A stretch of 64,000 nucleotides of DNA from Pseudomonas tritici. GTDB taxonomy: Bacteria > Pseudomonadota > Gammaproteobacteria > Pseudomonadales > Pseudomonadaceae. The stretch covers positions 3,348,001-3,412,000 of the forward strand of contig NZ_CP077084.1 in assembly GCF_014268275.3 (NCBI RefSeq), written 5' to 3'. The notes below the pieces were generated by a model, which was not told the origin of the DNA, ran no database searches, and was given only the letters and a program-made list of their open reading frames with translations. A program made the translations under genes and the position numbers. Numbering within the stretch: the stretch's first letter is position 1; every line of letters begins with the position of its first letter. This document shows, in pieces, positions 55,168 to 64,000 of this stretch.

Positions 55168-55443
55168 TCACCTGGAAGCTTTGTCGGCTGCAGCGCAAAT
55201 GAACGGGGTGTGGTAGCTGCTATCGATTGCGGAGCTGAAGACTGGGCCCATCGGGGATACGTCAGTATCTGACGCTTCTTCAATCCGTCCTGCCAGCAGC
55301 ACCTGAAACTGAGATGGATAGTGACGCAGGAGGAATTTGGCGTCACGGCGTACCCTTTCTGGCATCGATAAGTCCTGGGAGAGCTCGAGCAGAAACTCCC
55401 CCGTTTGGATGACTGCCCGGGTACGTTCAATCGGCATGGTCAT
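55168..55443 (-). CDS. BPSL0761-family small protein (91 aa)
   Basis: 91-aa protein (MTMPIERTRAVIQTGEFLL, then MPERVRRDAKFLLRHYPS). It matches the uncharacterised BPSL0761 family as I remember it, found in mobile regions of Pseudomonas and Burkholderia. AGAGGG precedes the ATG. The tail after SSAIDSS may be altered by the IS1182 junction. Function unknown. Confidence 0.7.
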   Translation of the reverse strand: MTMPIERTRAVIQTGEFLLELSQDLSMPERVRRDAKFLLRHYPSQFQVLLAGRIEEASDTDVSPMGPVFSSAIDSSYHTPFICAAADKASR

Positions 55444-56283
55444 GTTTAGGCCCTCTTAGTCCTCGTGCTGCCGTAGTTAGGTGCTCACGCTTGGCGAGTG
55501 CTTCCCATTGTGTCTTGACCTGCAGTTATTCGACGTGCCGTATCGGCCAAACAGAGATCATGCTACTCGGTTCCTTAGACTACGGCCCCCATGCGTGAGT
55601 GCTTGGACGAAATCAATCCGGCTTTATGCTGCGCAACGGATTCCTGTGCAGAACACGTTAGCCATGCCCCAAGTGAACCCAACGAAACCTGACAAATAGC
55701 CAACATCGCCCACCATCAGCGGTCCAAGGTTACGTGTTTGAAAACATCCATTGACTTAGTGAGAGTCAAAAGATCCATGGTATTTCTTACTGAAGCGTTA
55801 TCCCTAGATGCGTGGATCAGCCGGCGAGCCTTCCAACTGGTTCTAGTTCGCATCCGTCTAACAGGGCGCGGTCCAGAAACCTGTTCTGTTTATCAGATCT
55901 GTTCCGAAGCAAGGCCTGAGCATGCTCTTCAAAATCTGCTTTCATTTTCCACTTGAGTGTCTTTACTTTTCGTCTACCCTTCATTCTCCCCCCTTTTGAA
56001 TTTCAAAAGTCATAGTAATACTAGGTGCATCAAGCACTGCTGGAGACTATCTCCAACGCAGAAAGCGAGTAACTCGTCTTGATTTTGCCGAACACGCGGT
56101 GCGCGGCAGGGCTGTTGTGCGCTGGAGAAATTTCCTCACTCTGGAAGCGCTGTGGTCAAATCCGATGCAGATCGGTGCTTGAATCGCATTCGACCGCCTG
56201 GCGAAGTCTGATGCGAACGAGTGCTCTGTGAAACCACATCATCTCCATGTTTGGTATCCATGCGGTTATTCAGCCAGCGCTGT
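55444..56283. other. Intergenic region, no supported gene
   Basis: About 840 bp with short frames only. Base composition is lower in GC than the catabolic operons. I find no family match, terminator or repeat I can defend. Confidence 0.5.
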
Positions 56284-56915
56284 CTAGTCAGCGCAGTAGC
56301 CGAGTAGGTCATTCAGGTCGGAGTCGTTGCACCAGCGGTGACTACAACGGTATAGCAAGCTCACCTGTCTTGGCTGACCTGTAGCGGCCAGCAGGCCTGA
56401 ACATGCAAAGTACTCATAGAGCGGTTGGTGGAAGCTTATATTTTTTACTGTCTCCCTAAGGGTCCAAAAAGCTGGGTATTGGATGCTGCCGAATAGTTCT
56501 CTGATAGCTGAAAGTTCTGTTGTTGAAGGTGCCTGGGGCAATACAGCACCCGTGATTTCTTTTTCCGACGAAGATCCAGGTCACCCAGTTTGTAACTGGC
56601 TGAAGCAGTTCGGTAAACGACCGCGCTTTGATCAGTAGAGATGCCGTTGAAGACGGTAACGCTCTCTAGCTCCTCTAAAGTCCAGTGGGTGCGACCGCTG
56701 ATGGACGGTGGGCACATCATGTGAACATGTCTAACCTCTACGTCCGTGACTGCAGCTAGGTAGTACTGTAATTCGTAAGCACAGTTGAGTATGGCTGCAC
56801 GATTGGTCTGCCCCGTGTGCAGGGAGATGATAGTGGCAACAAAGCATAGTCCCTCCATTTCGCCGTGAGTCCAATTCCGTACCTCACGCTGAGCTGGGTC
56901 ATAAACAAAAATCAA
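56284..56915 (-). pseudogene. Unknown gene, apparently frameshifted
   Basis: The N-terminal part (MIFVYDPAQREVRNWTHGEM, ISLHTGQTNRAAILNCAYEL) is open from 56915 to 56445. A second frame (LPQAPSTTELSAIRELFGSI, YPAFWTLRETVKNISF) is open from 56541 to 56284. Coding-like composition crosses over near 56560, so one gene with a frameshift is likelier than two genes. No family recognised. Confidence 0.45.
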
Positions 56916-57053
56916 TTAGGGCACCCTGACTGGTAGAAGGCATCGGTTTTGGAAAATGCACTGCTTGCGGTGGATAGAAAAAAGGCCCGCGGCAGCCCCA
57001 AGAAATTTCCCTTGCAGGTTGGCGCCGACTCAACGCAATTCTACCGAAATGAA

Positions 57054-57078
57054 CACTATAGATTGTAGCCCTATAGTG
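57054..57078. promoter_or_regulatory. Perfect dyad, probable operator of the XRE gene
   Basis: CACTATAG and CTATAGTG, an exact 8-bp inverted repeat with a 9-base spacer, 40 bp before the start of a small helix-turn-helix regulator. Size and position suit autoregulation by a dimer. Confidence 0.55.
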
Positions 57079-57117
57079 AGCAAAAAGGCTTCATCGTTCC
57101 TTTTGCGAGGAACGGTC

Positions 57118-57399
57118 ATGGAAGTGAAGCAGGCGTTCGGGATTGCGCTCCGAAATGCCCGGGTTCGTCGGGGCTTAACGCAGGAAGATTTCCACGATAT
57201 CAGCAGTAGGACCTATATCAGCACGCTAGAGCGCGGGCTAAAAAACGTTACCATTGACAAAGCAGCTGCATTGGCCGAGCGCACTGGTGTTCATCCTCTC
57301 ACTCTGATAATCGAGACTTTCCTGATCCTCGACCCAACCATTAATCTAGCCTCCCTGATCAGACAGGTGCAGGAAGAAATGGAAGCGGCTTCTAAGTGA
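57118..57399 (+). CDS. XRE-family helix-turn-helix regulator
   Basis: 93 aa from the ATG at 57118 with GAGGAAC upstream; earlier in-frame ATGs lack a ribosome site. Helix-turn-helix (FGIALRNARVRRGLTQEDF, SRTYISTLERGLKNVTIDKA) is the whole N-terminal two thirds. It is of the controller or phage-repressor size. No restriction or toxin gene adjoins it. Likely binds the dyad just upstream. Confidence 0.8.
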   Translation: MEVKQAFGIALRNARVRRGLTQEDFHDISSRTYISTLERGLKNVTIDKAAALAERTGVHPLTLIIETFLILDPTINLASLIRQVQEEMEAASK

Positions 57400-58240
57400 G
57401 AGGCGGTTGGGGTCACATTTTTAGGGGGGTAGAGGAGAGGAGCCACACAGCAGCCTAAGGAGTCGAGCTGCTGAAAGTCGCGTGCATCAGCGCGAGCACG
57501 GACGATCCTAAAGACTTCAAGGATACGCAGAGGACGTTTGCAAAGTGGCCAGCCAACTAGCTTAAGCTGGAGTTCATAAGGGCTGCCAAGCATTGCCTCA
57601 TTCTGATGGAGTCCAGGCTTGCCTGGCGGATATCCATCCATGAGAGCCTGAGTTCATGGTCGCCAATGGTGCTGGCAACTCCGATCAGACCTGGTCGGCC
57701 TGCGTGCGCAGTGCGAAGCTGGCCGTCCGACCGCTCCCGGATCAGCCCTTCGTACCTGTAGAACTACTGCAGGAGCTGGGCGCCCTGAGAGGTGTGAACC
57801 TGATGGCTCGCGAAAGCAGGGTCTCACGCCTGTGACAGTGCGAGTAAGTGGGCAACGTGTGGTTTCTTTCCAAAAGTCCGCGCCTCACCGGTCTTCATTG
57901 GAAGGACCGGTTGAGGGATCACGGATCATAAGTTGCGCGGTTCGCGTATGTGGCGAGTTCCAGGCTACAGCACATATTGATTTCGTCGGTGAAAAAGCTC
58001 GAAGACAAGGATCGGACTGTGCTGTTACAGCTGGGGTTCAAGGTGCTTAGATCACCTATATATAAGACCCTCTGCGACCCAAGTCTTCCAGGCGAAAGCG
58101 GGGGCGCGCCAGCTCTCGAATTTCCGCCAATCCTCAAAGGCGGAAATCGTGTATTGGGAGGAGGGCGGAAGTCATGCTCAAGCTACTGCAATAAGTTAGA
58201 GTTCTTTCGACAGTGGTTGCAGCATTTGAAATGCTAAAAT
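57400..58240. other. Intergenic region with hairpin
   Basis: About 840 bp. A TTTCCGCC-AATCCTCAAA-GGCGGAAA hairpin lies at about 58120-58148. Several short frames occur without a ribosome site. Nothing else is supportable. Confidence 0.45.
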
Positions 58241-59488
58241 TCACAACCCACTATGATCAGTAAATTGATTGCCTTGAAAATTATCCGCGTCCCCACTGAA
58301 CGGCTCAACGAAACTGAAAGTGCGCTTAATTACCGACCACACACTTTCATTCCCTAGTCGCTGCTGGGTCTCGTAAAGTCCTCGTTCCGCCAAGCAACTC
58401 CTGATACTTGCATCCCTAAGCGAGTAAAGTGTTGCAGTTCTTAGGATCGCTGCGTCCGACCTCGAATGTCCGGAGCGGACCATCATCAGTTCTGCGTGTA
58501 GCAAAACGTCTTTCACAATATTTCTAATTTGTCTCTGCGAAACACCCGAACGACCGTGCTTTGTTATGAGCAGAGGCTCTCGATCCAAATTATGCGACGA
58601 CGAAAATATCTGTCTACTAATACAGTAACGCTCAAGGTAGGGAATGAACTCTAGCGGTAATTTTGATCTGCGAGATGTAGTTTGATCATTCCCTTCATAA
58701 TACCAACAATCCTCTTTTACAAAACACCCCATAGAGGGTACGTGCTTTTTGGTCGCTGCCAACTTCCTCATTGGAACTAGCAAGTACCTTGTCATTGCTA
58801 TGATAAAAAGTGCTCTCTCAAAATCTGCGTCTTGCTCACATAAATCTGCAGCTGATAAGACAGCAAAGTTTAGATGAATCGCTCCAACACCTCTACCAAT
58901 TGCACCACTATCTCTTGACAACTCTTCCAAAAATAATGGAGCTAGACCCTTGGTTGGATTGTGAGTCCGAATTTTTCGACTAATCAAAAATTCAAAAAAA
59001 CGCGAACATATCGAGCGTATAACTTCTAAATTAAATCTTGTAGGCAGCGTCGAGCCATCTGGCTTAACGCAAAAAGAGCGCCATTTATTATTTATTGAAT
59101 ATTCCTCATCATCATCGTTATACACAAACCGGTGGCGAGGCGATGTTCCAACCCATGCAGAAGGAGGAAAAGAGTTAAAACGTAGAAAAGATTTAAACTC
59201 GTCAGAACCCATTGCACATACGGAAATTTTCTGTATTTCCCAACACCATAGAAGCAAGCGCTCAACAATTACTCTGCTGGCGCCAAACAAGGCTGACGAT
59301 TCGACTGTAGTATTCGCAGTTATAAACTCAGAGATAAATTCTCGACCTAATTCAGCATAGCGAGGCGCTTCAAGTGACTCATCAAAATCCAAAAGATAAC
59401 GTCGAACATCAGGATGCCCAAGATAATAGGATTCGGCATCCTTCATAATCTTATCGAATCCTGAGTAGATAGGGCTCGGCGACCGCAT
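58241..59488 (-). CDS. Tyrosine-recombinase-like protein with degenerate catalytic site
   Basis: 415 aa. An N-terminal core-binding-like half is followed by a C-terminal half laid out like the integrase fragment at 28250: YLLVPMRKLAA in place of YLRISDL, CWYYEGNDQTTSRRSK in place of the WWFNVVGKGNKSAK hairpin, and LYSLRDASIR in place of LHWLRHTAAT. Of the catalytic residues, His of H-x-x-R is Tyr, the later His is Asn (RLGNESV), and the nucleophile Tyr is absent (KRTF). GC is low. It may be a DNA-binding partner or a decayed recombinase. Confidence 0.65.
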   Translation of the reverse strand: MRSPSPIYSGFDKIMKDAESYYLGHPDVRRYLLDFDESLEAPRYAELGREFISEFITANTTVESSALFGASRVIVERLLLWCWEIQKISVCAMGSDEFKSFLRFNSFPPSAWVGTSPRHRFVYNDDDEEYSINNKWRSFCVKPDGSTLPTRFNLEVIRSICSRFFEFLISRKIRTHNPTKGLAPLFLEELSRDSGAIGRGVGAIHLNFAVLSAADLCEQDADFERALFIIAMTRYLLVPMRKLAATKKHVPSMGCFVKEDCWYYEGNDQTTSRRSKLPLEFIPYLERYCISRQIFSSSHNLDREPLLITKHGRSGVSQRQIRNIVKDVLLHAELMMVRSGHSRSDAAILRTATLYSLRDASIRSCLAERGLYETQQRLGNESVWSVIKRTFSFVEPFSGDADNFQGNQFTDHSGL

Positions 59489-60089
59489 TCCAGTTCACAT
59501 CCCAATATGTTTGGTCAAAGGCTAGTCGTTTAATCTAATTTTAGCAAGAGAGCTGGCGCGTCTAAAAAGCCAAGCTGCTATCATTTTTATTGTCTTCAGA
59601 AACTATCATTTTTGGTTGTCATCAACAGTTTATAAGTCATTGAATTAGAGAATTTTTTTTAAACACTGAAAAAACCTTATCTTTATTTAAGTCAGCATTT
59701 TTCAATATAGAAATTCGGATATTATCTTTTATAGGTTCCAACAGTGGAGACCGAATAGAGACTGAAATGCGCAGCCCTATGAAAGTATTGGATTTTTTTT
59801 AATGTCCTTGATTCTCAAAATTTCAGACTCGTCACAGCTGAGATACAGGGATTAACCACCCACAGCATAATACACAATTTAACATAATATACATTATGCG
59901 AAGTGTTATCTATAGAGCTGGGCAGCCCTGAAGGCTGCTTTTACCAGCTGACCAGGCTGACCAAGCCGAACTTCTCGCATCAGAGCAAACGCCACCCACA
60001 AATATCCAGCGACGCCTCACTCTAAATCTGGCGACGCCAAAAAAGCCCTGCGACGGTTAACTCGATACGGCCCAGCTCAGCGACGCTGA
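59489..60089. other. AT-rich intergenic region
   Basis: About 600 bp, strongly AT-rich from about 59570 to 59920, with no gene. AT-rich runs in Pseudomonas are favoured sites for MvaT/MvaU binding. No terminator or operator defined. Confidence 0.5.
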
Positions 60090-60509
60090 CTAACTGGCAA
60101 CGTGCTTGGAATCGTAATAGCCGCAAGTACGCAGTTGCAGGCTGTAAATCCAAATGCCGAACACCAAGGCGTACTCCTTGAATACTGGAAGCGACAACAC
60201 CTCTCCGAAGGAATTACTGCTCAACAGGCTCAGTGTAGAAACCGCACCCAACGCCAACGCCAGAATAAAACACAACGAGTTGCTCTTTTTCCTGCACAGC
60301 AGCATCAAGCCGCCTGCGAAGGTCAGCAGCGTGACGGCACAGACATTGATAAAGAGCAAGATCGACATGTCGCCCATCCGGACCATTGGAAATCCTACGT
60401 ATCCCACCCAGAGACCGGCTTGCAGCAAGACAATAGTGCAGTAGAAAACCGTCATGAAGACCGGCGCGGGACGTGTGTTGTACCAAGGTTGGGAGGTGCT
60501 TGTTTCCAT
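60090..60509 (-). CDS. Inner-membrane protein (four predicted helices)
   Basis: 139 aa from the ATG at 60509 with AGGAG eleven bases upstream. Four hydrophobic spans are visible (around residues 20-43, 50-75, 80-102 and 108-130). No family recognised. The longer frame from 60770 adds a sequence without a ribosome site and is rejected. Confidence 0.7.
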   Translation of the reverse strand: METSTSQPWYNTRPAPVFMTVFYCTIVLLQAGLWVGYVGFPMVRMGDMSILLFINVCAVTLLTFAGGLMLLCRKKSNSLCFILALALGAVSTLSLLSSNSFGEVLSLPVFKEYALVFGIWIYSLQLRTCGYYDSKHVAS

Positions 60510-60837
60510 AGCGATGTTGCTCCTAAGTGTTGGGCATGGTCGGGAATTATAGGGCAATGAACTGGTTACCCCAACGCTTGTACCCTGCTCTTTATTAATG
60601 CAATTAAGGTATAACTCAACTAAATAGTCATTTAGTTTAGTTATATATATTGACCAACAAATGGGTGAGAAAAGGTCAGCGAGACAAAGGCGGTTGTAGA
60701 CCGCCGCCTGAGCTAAGGAGATTCGTGGAAAGTCGGAGGCAGCCCGGTGTGCAGTGTGCCAAAGGGGCACGGAACCTTAAGTCCCCTGCCCTGATAGCAA
60801 ACACAAAAATAACCATTAAAATTAAATAGTTAAGCGC
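60510..60837. other. Intergenic region
   Basis: About 330 bp, with an AT-rich promoter-like stretch near 60600-60660 serving the membrane protein gene. A small GGCGGT...CCGCC hairpin lies near 60689-60706. Nothing else seen. Confidence 0.45.
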
Positions 60838-62451
60838 CTAAAGCGTGAAGCGATCAACTGACTGCGACAGCTTGCCCGCCAACGACGACAACTCGTCCGT
60901 GGTTGACGCCGTCGTTGCGATGACCCGGCTATTACCCTCCGACATACCCGCAATCATCTCGACCTGATGCGCAATTTCATTGCTGGCCAGGCTTTGTTCC
61001 CCGATCGTACGGGAGATATCGTTGACCATTTCCGTGGTGTTCAAGGTGGCCTGGAGAATTTCGCGAATCGCCCGCTCCACCTCGGCGGTCACCGCCATGC
61101 CTTTATCCACTTGGGCTACGCCCTCCTCCATGCTGGTCACCGCTTCCCGCGTGCTTTGCTGGATACGCCCGACCATGCTGGCAATCTCCTGGGTCGAAGC
61201 ACTGGTGCGTCCGGCAAGGCTGCGTACTTCATCGGCGACGACAGCAAAACCACGCCCTTGCTCACCGGCGCGTGCGGCCTCGATTGCGGCATTCAGGGCG
61301 AGCAGGTTGGTTTGATCGGCGATCCCTTTGATCACCTGGATAATGCTGAAAATCGCCTCGGACTCCTTGTCCAGCGTGCGGATAACCTGGGCGGATTGCT
61401 GCGCGGAACGGGCAATGCCGTCCATGTCACTGACCACCTGATGAATCACCCGGCCGCCGTCCTTGGCCAAGGTTTCAGCCTGGTTGGCCATGTCCAATGC
61501 GCGCCCGGCGTGCCGAGTGATTTCTTCAATGCTGGCGGTCATTTCACTCGCGGCAGCAGCCATGGTACTGGCCGCTGCGCTTTGTTGCTGGCTGCTGCCA
61601 GCCACTTCATGACAACCGTGGCTCAATTGCTCGCTCATGTCATTCACACCATGAGCGTTGCTGCGCACCACTTCGATCATGCCGCGCAAATCCCGCTGCA
61701 TGGTGGCGAGGCTGCGAATCAATGAACTGGCTTCGTCCTTGCGTTTGGGCTCGACAATCGGTTCGCTCAGGTTGCCACTGGCAATGCTGGCAGCAATGCG
61801 GCTGGCCGTCTGCAGCGGCCCCATGATGCTGAGGATGACCCAGCGGCCCTGAGCCAATAGCAATAAAAGGCTGGCGATCAGCACGGTGCCCAGGGTGAAG
61901 TTGGCGTTGCTGATGGTATGGTGAGTGCCAACGCTGGTCTGTTGGGTGTTGGATTCAATCAGCTCACTCAGGGTTGCCATTTGTTCTTCAAGCCGGGTGA
62001 AAGCGGTGTTGAACGTATCCAGTTCGCCGCGAGCGGCTTCCGGATTGTCCAGCGCCAGGGCGACGATGCGCTCGCCTGCACCTATATAGCTATCGAGGCT
62101 CGGGCGGATTTTTTCCAGGTTTGCCTTGAGCGTATCGTCCAGTGGCAGTTTCAGGTTGTCCGCCAACACTTGGCGAAAATGCTCGGCGTGTTCCTGCAGC
62201 GAACTGTTGACCTCGGCCTTGGTGCTGGTGCTTTTACCCAAGCCCACCAGCATGGCCGATAACACATCGGCGCGCAGGGCGTCGTGCATCATGTCGGCTT
62301 CCATGTGGTTGCGCAGCACCGTCATGCTGACTTCATTTTCCTGCACGGCGTCACCCATCCGGGTATTTCCCAGGTAACTGACAAAGCTCATGATCAAGGC
62401 GGTAAGCAGTCCTGTCACAATCAACAGAATCAAGCGTAATTTGATCGTCAT
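60838..62451 (-). CDS. Methyl-accepting chemotaxis protein
   Basis: 537-aa transducer. First membrane helix at about 5-25, a periplasmic four-helix-type sensor to about 185, second helix (FTLGTVLIASLLLLLA), HAMP, and a cytoplasmic coil with the tip [20 protein letters not shown]. Complete and typical. Ligand unknown. It has no chemotaxis genes nearby. Confidence 0.92.
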   Translation of the reverse strand: MTIKLRLILLIVTGLLTALIMSFVSYLGNTRMGDAVQENEVSMTVLRNHMEADMMHDALRADVLSAMLVGLGKSTSTKAEVNSSLQEHAEHFRQVLADNLKLPLDDTLKANLEKIRPSLDSYIGAGERIVALALDNPEAARGELDTFNTAFTRLEEQMATLSELIESNTQQTSVGTHHTISNANFTLGTVLIASLLLLLAQGRWVILSIMGPLQTASRIAASIASGNLSEPIVEPKRKDEASSLIRSLATMQRDLRGMIEVVRSNAHGVNDMSEQLSHGCHEVAGSSQQQSAAASTMAAAASEMTASIEEITRHAGRALDMANQAETLAKDGGRVIHQVVSDMDGIARSAQQSAQVIRTLDKESEAIFSIIQVIKGIADQTNLLALNAAIEAARAGEQGRGFAVVADEVRSLAGRTSASTQEIASMVGRIQQSTREAVTSMEEGVAQVDKGMAVTAEVERAIREILQATLNTTEMVNDISRTIGEQSLASNEIAHQVEMIAGMSEGNSRVIATTASTTDELSSLAGKLSQSVDRFTL

Positions 62452-62609
62452 GCAGATATCCCCGTATCTGGTGAGCCGGTTGGAAAGTCAACCGCAGAAG
62501 CGCCACTGGTCACGTTATCGGCCGCCACCACGAGTTATTGAAGCCCACGTTTGCGGTTTTGTACGGATCCCTTAAGCTGATCGACCTTTGCTTCGCCCGG
62601 AACTGCCCC

Positions 62610-63818
62610 ATGCCTCAACGTATCGCCCACCTTGCCTTGCTCCTTGGCTTGATCACTGCCGTCGGCCCCTTTGCCATCGACATCTACTTGCCGGCCCTGC
62701 CAACCCTGGGCGCCAGCCTGCACGCCTCGCCGGCGCTGGTACAAATGAGCCTCACGGTATTCTTTGTCATCATTGGGGTTTGCCAGTTGTTCTACGGGCC
62801 GATCAGTGATGTGTTCGGGCGCAAGCCACCGATCTATGCCGGCCTGGTGATTTTTGCCGTGGGCAGTGTGGGTTGCGCGCTGGCGCCCACCATCGAAAGC
62901 CTGATCGCCTTTCGCGCCGTGCAGGCGTTCGGCGCGTGCGCGGGCATGGTGATTCCCCGGGCTATCGTGCGTGACCTGTACACCGGGCATGAAGCCGCGC
63001 GACTCATGGCGCTGCTGATGCTGGTGATGAGTGTCTCGCCCATCCTCGCGCCGCTGGCCGGCAGCCTGGTGATCTCGCTGTGGAGCTGGCGTGAAGTGTT
63101 TGCCGTACTGGCGGTGGTCGCCGTGGCGTGCCTGATAATGACCATCGTGCAACTGCCGGAAACCCATCCCGCCGAGCGCCGGCTGGGCAAAACCCTGGGC
63201 AACGCATTCAGCAGTTATGGGGCGTTGCTGCGCGATCCGGTGTTCATTGGTTTATCGGTGGTCTGCGGCTTCGGCCTGGCCACATTCTTCGTGTTTATCG
63301 GCAGTGCGCCGTTCGTGTACATCGAGTACTTCGGCCTGACACCTACGCAATTCAGCCTGTGCTTTGCCCTGAACGCCGCGTCGTTCTTTGCGATGAGCCA
63401 ACTGACCGCCCGCCTCAGCGCGCGTTTTGGCCTGGCGCCGCTGATTCGTTGGTCGGTAGTGGCCGTGGCGGCGGTCATGGTGCTGCTGGCAATCACCACG
63501 TTGTGGGTCGACAGCCTGGCATTGATGATGACGCTGCTGTTTATCGGCTTCGGCTTTCTCGGCCTGTTGCTGCCGGCGGCCGGCGTGTTGTCCCTGGAGG
63601 ATCATGGTGCGATAGCGGGTTCGGCGTCGGCCTTGCTCGGAGCGATCCAGATGATTACCGCCGCGCTGTCCATGACCCTGGTCGGCGTGTTTGCCGATCA
63701 CACGCCCGCGCCGATGTTGGTCGGCATCGCACTGTGTGCCATCGCGGCGATGCTCACCACGTGGTGGACGTTGCGACGCTTGCCCGCGCACCTGGCAAGC
63801 GCCCCGCCCTCCGCCTGA
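62610..63818 (+). CDS. Bcr/CflA-family MFS drug efflux transporter
   Basis: 402 aa from the ATG at 62610 (MPQRIAHLALLLGLIT); the longer frame begins with a stretch that has no ribosome site. Twelve membrane helices of the Bcr/CflA drug-exporter group, with DIYLPALP at the end of helix 1 and GPISDVFGRKP in the loop between helices 2 and 3. It should export one or more drugs or sulfonamide-type compounds; substrate not known. Confidence 0.88.
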   Translation: MPQRIAHLALLLGLITAVGPFAIDIYLPALPTLGASLHASPALVQMSLTVFFVIIGVCQLFYGPISDVFGRKPPIYAGLVIFAVGSVGCALAPTIESLIAFRAVQAFGACAGMVIPRAIVRDLYTGHEAARLMALLMLVMSVSPILAPLAGSLVISLWSWREVFAVLAVVAVACLIMTIVQLPETHPAERRLGKTLGNAFSSYGALLRDPVFIGLSVVCGFGLATFFVFIGSAPFVYIEYFGLTPTQFSLCFALNAASFFAMSQLTARLSARFGLAPLIRWSVVAVAAVMVLLAITTLWVDSLALMMTLLFIGFGFLGLLLPAAGVLSLEDHGAIAGSASALLGAIQMITAALSMTLVGVFADHTPAPMLVGIALCAIAAMLTTWWTLRRLPAHLASAPPSA

Positions 63819-63932
63819 TAGGCTCAGGCCCGACGTAAACCATTCGTCGGGCCCAACCGGCATCCATTACAACTATCGCCGGCCTGCTCATTACTAATCC
63901 CATAGCACCTTTGGAAACCTATGGAGATTGAA

Positions 63933-64000
63933 ATGACTGACTACCCTCGCCCGCCCTTCACCCCGCAGGCTCAATCCGTGCCCGGCTCCCAGAAAAAAAT
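63933..64000 (+). CDS. Short-chain dehydrogenase (SDR), 5' end only
   Basis: Begins MTDYPRPPFTPQAQSVPGSQ and runs out of the window. This start is typical of the YhdF/YghA-like short-chain dehydrogenases with a proline-rich lead before the GADSGIG motif. GGAG lies seven bases before the ATG. Identity rests on the N-terminal lead alone. Confidence 0.65.
   Translation, partial: MTDYPRPPFTPQAQSVPGSQKK

Noticed and set aside
60838..62451. The chemotaxis protein as part of a mobile or defence unit
   Set aside because: It has ordinary composition, no adjacent relics, and a standard domain order.

Overview
The window looks like a Pseudomonas chromosome of the P. fluorescens type. It carries an OprD-family porin, antABC/antR, an MvaT/MvaU-family H-NS-like protein, REP sequences, Pseudomonas-type IS elements and several catabolic operons. 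No rRNA, complete tRNA or CRISPR array was seen. All calls come from reading the sequence and recalling families; no database search was run.

Layout. (1) 0.5-7.6 kb: antABC, the anthranilate 1,2-dioxygenase, facing an AntR-like AraC regulator, a secreted argininosuccinate-lyase-like protein and an OprD porin. (2) 8.2-16.2 kb: an outer-membrane channel, an AraC regulator, and a run of four genes (RutA-like flavin monooxygenase, TRZ/ATZ-type amidohydrolase, flavin reductase, nitroreductase) followed by a decayed MFS transporter. This resembles a rut-type ring-opening pathway led by a deaminase or dechlorinase-type hydrolase. (3) 16.4-28.0 kb: an AT-richer VanAB-like Rieske oxygenase pair, two LysR regulators, and a tightly overlapping eight-gene operon that takes 3-hydroxyanthranilate to pyruvate and acetyl-CoA. 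Gene order matches my recollection of the nba genes of 2-nitrobenzoate degraders. (4) 28.2-45 kb: a scrapyard of accessory DNA. It holds an integrase fragment cut by an IS3-family element, an autotransporter, a diguanylate cyclase, two chemotaxis or signalling genes, a tRNA-Ser 3' relic, a mvaU-like silencer, an LRAT-domain protein, a DUF4145/Sel1/SEC-C protein, and many relics (PIN, ADP-ribosylglycohydrolase, alpha/beta hydrolase, IS66, group II intron ends). Short hairpin elements end in the same sequence as the IS3-family terminal repeat. (5) 45.0-53.4 kb: a second intact catabolic unit with a TetR regulator, a DgcA-like flavin/Fe-S oxidoreductase, a DddP-like M24 enzyme, a polar-amino-acid-type ABC transporter and an Ldh-family imine/keto-acid reductase. 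(6) 53.4-60 kb: a broken IS1182, small or broken genes, an XRE regulator with a palindrome, and a degenerate tyrosine-recombinase-like protein. (7) 60-64 kb: ordinary core-like genes (membrane protein, MCP, Bcr/CflA transporter, start of an SDR).

How it fits together: the aromatic regions give two fates for aminobenzoates, anthranilate to catechol (Ant) and 3-hydroxyanthranilate by extradiol cleavage (nba-like). No gene that makes 3-hydroxyanthranilate is obvious here. The best candidates for undescribed biology are the rut-like cluster at 11.3-15.4 kb, the DddP-like cluster at 45-53 kb, and the family of short elements bounded by an IS end.
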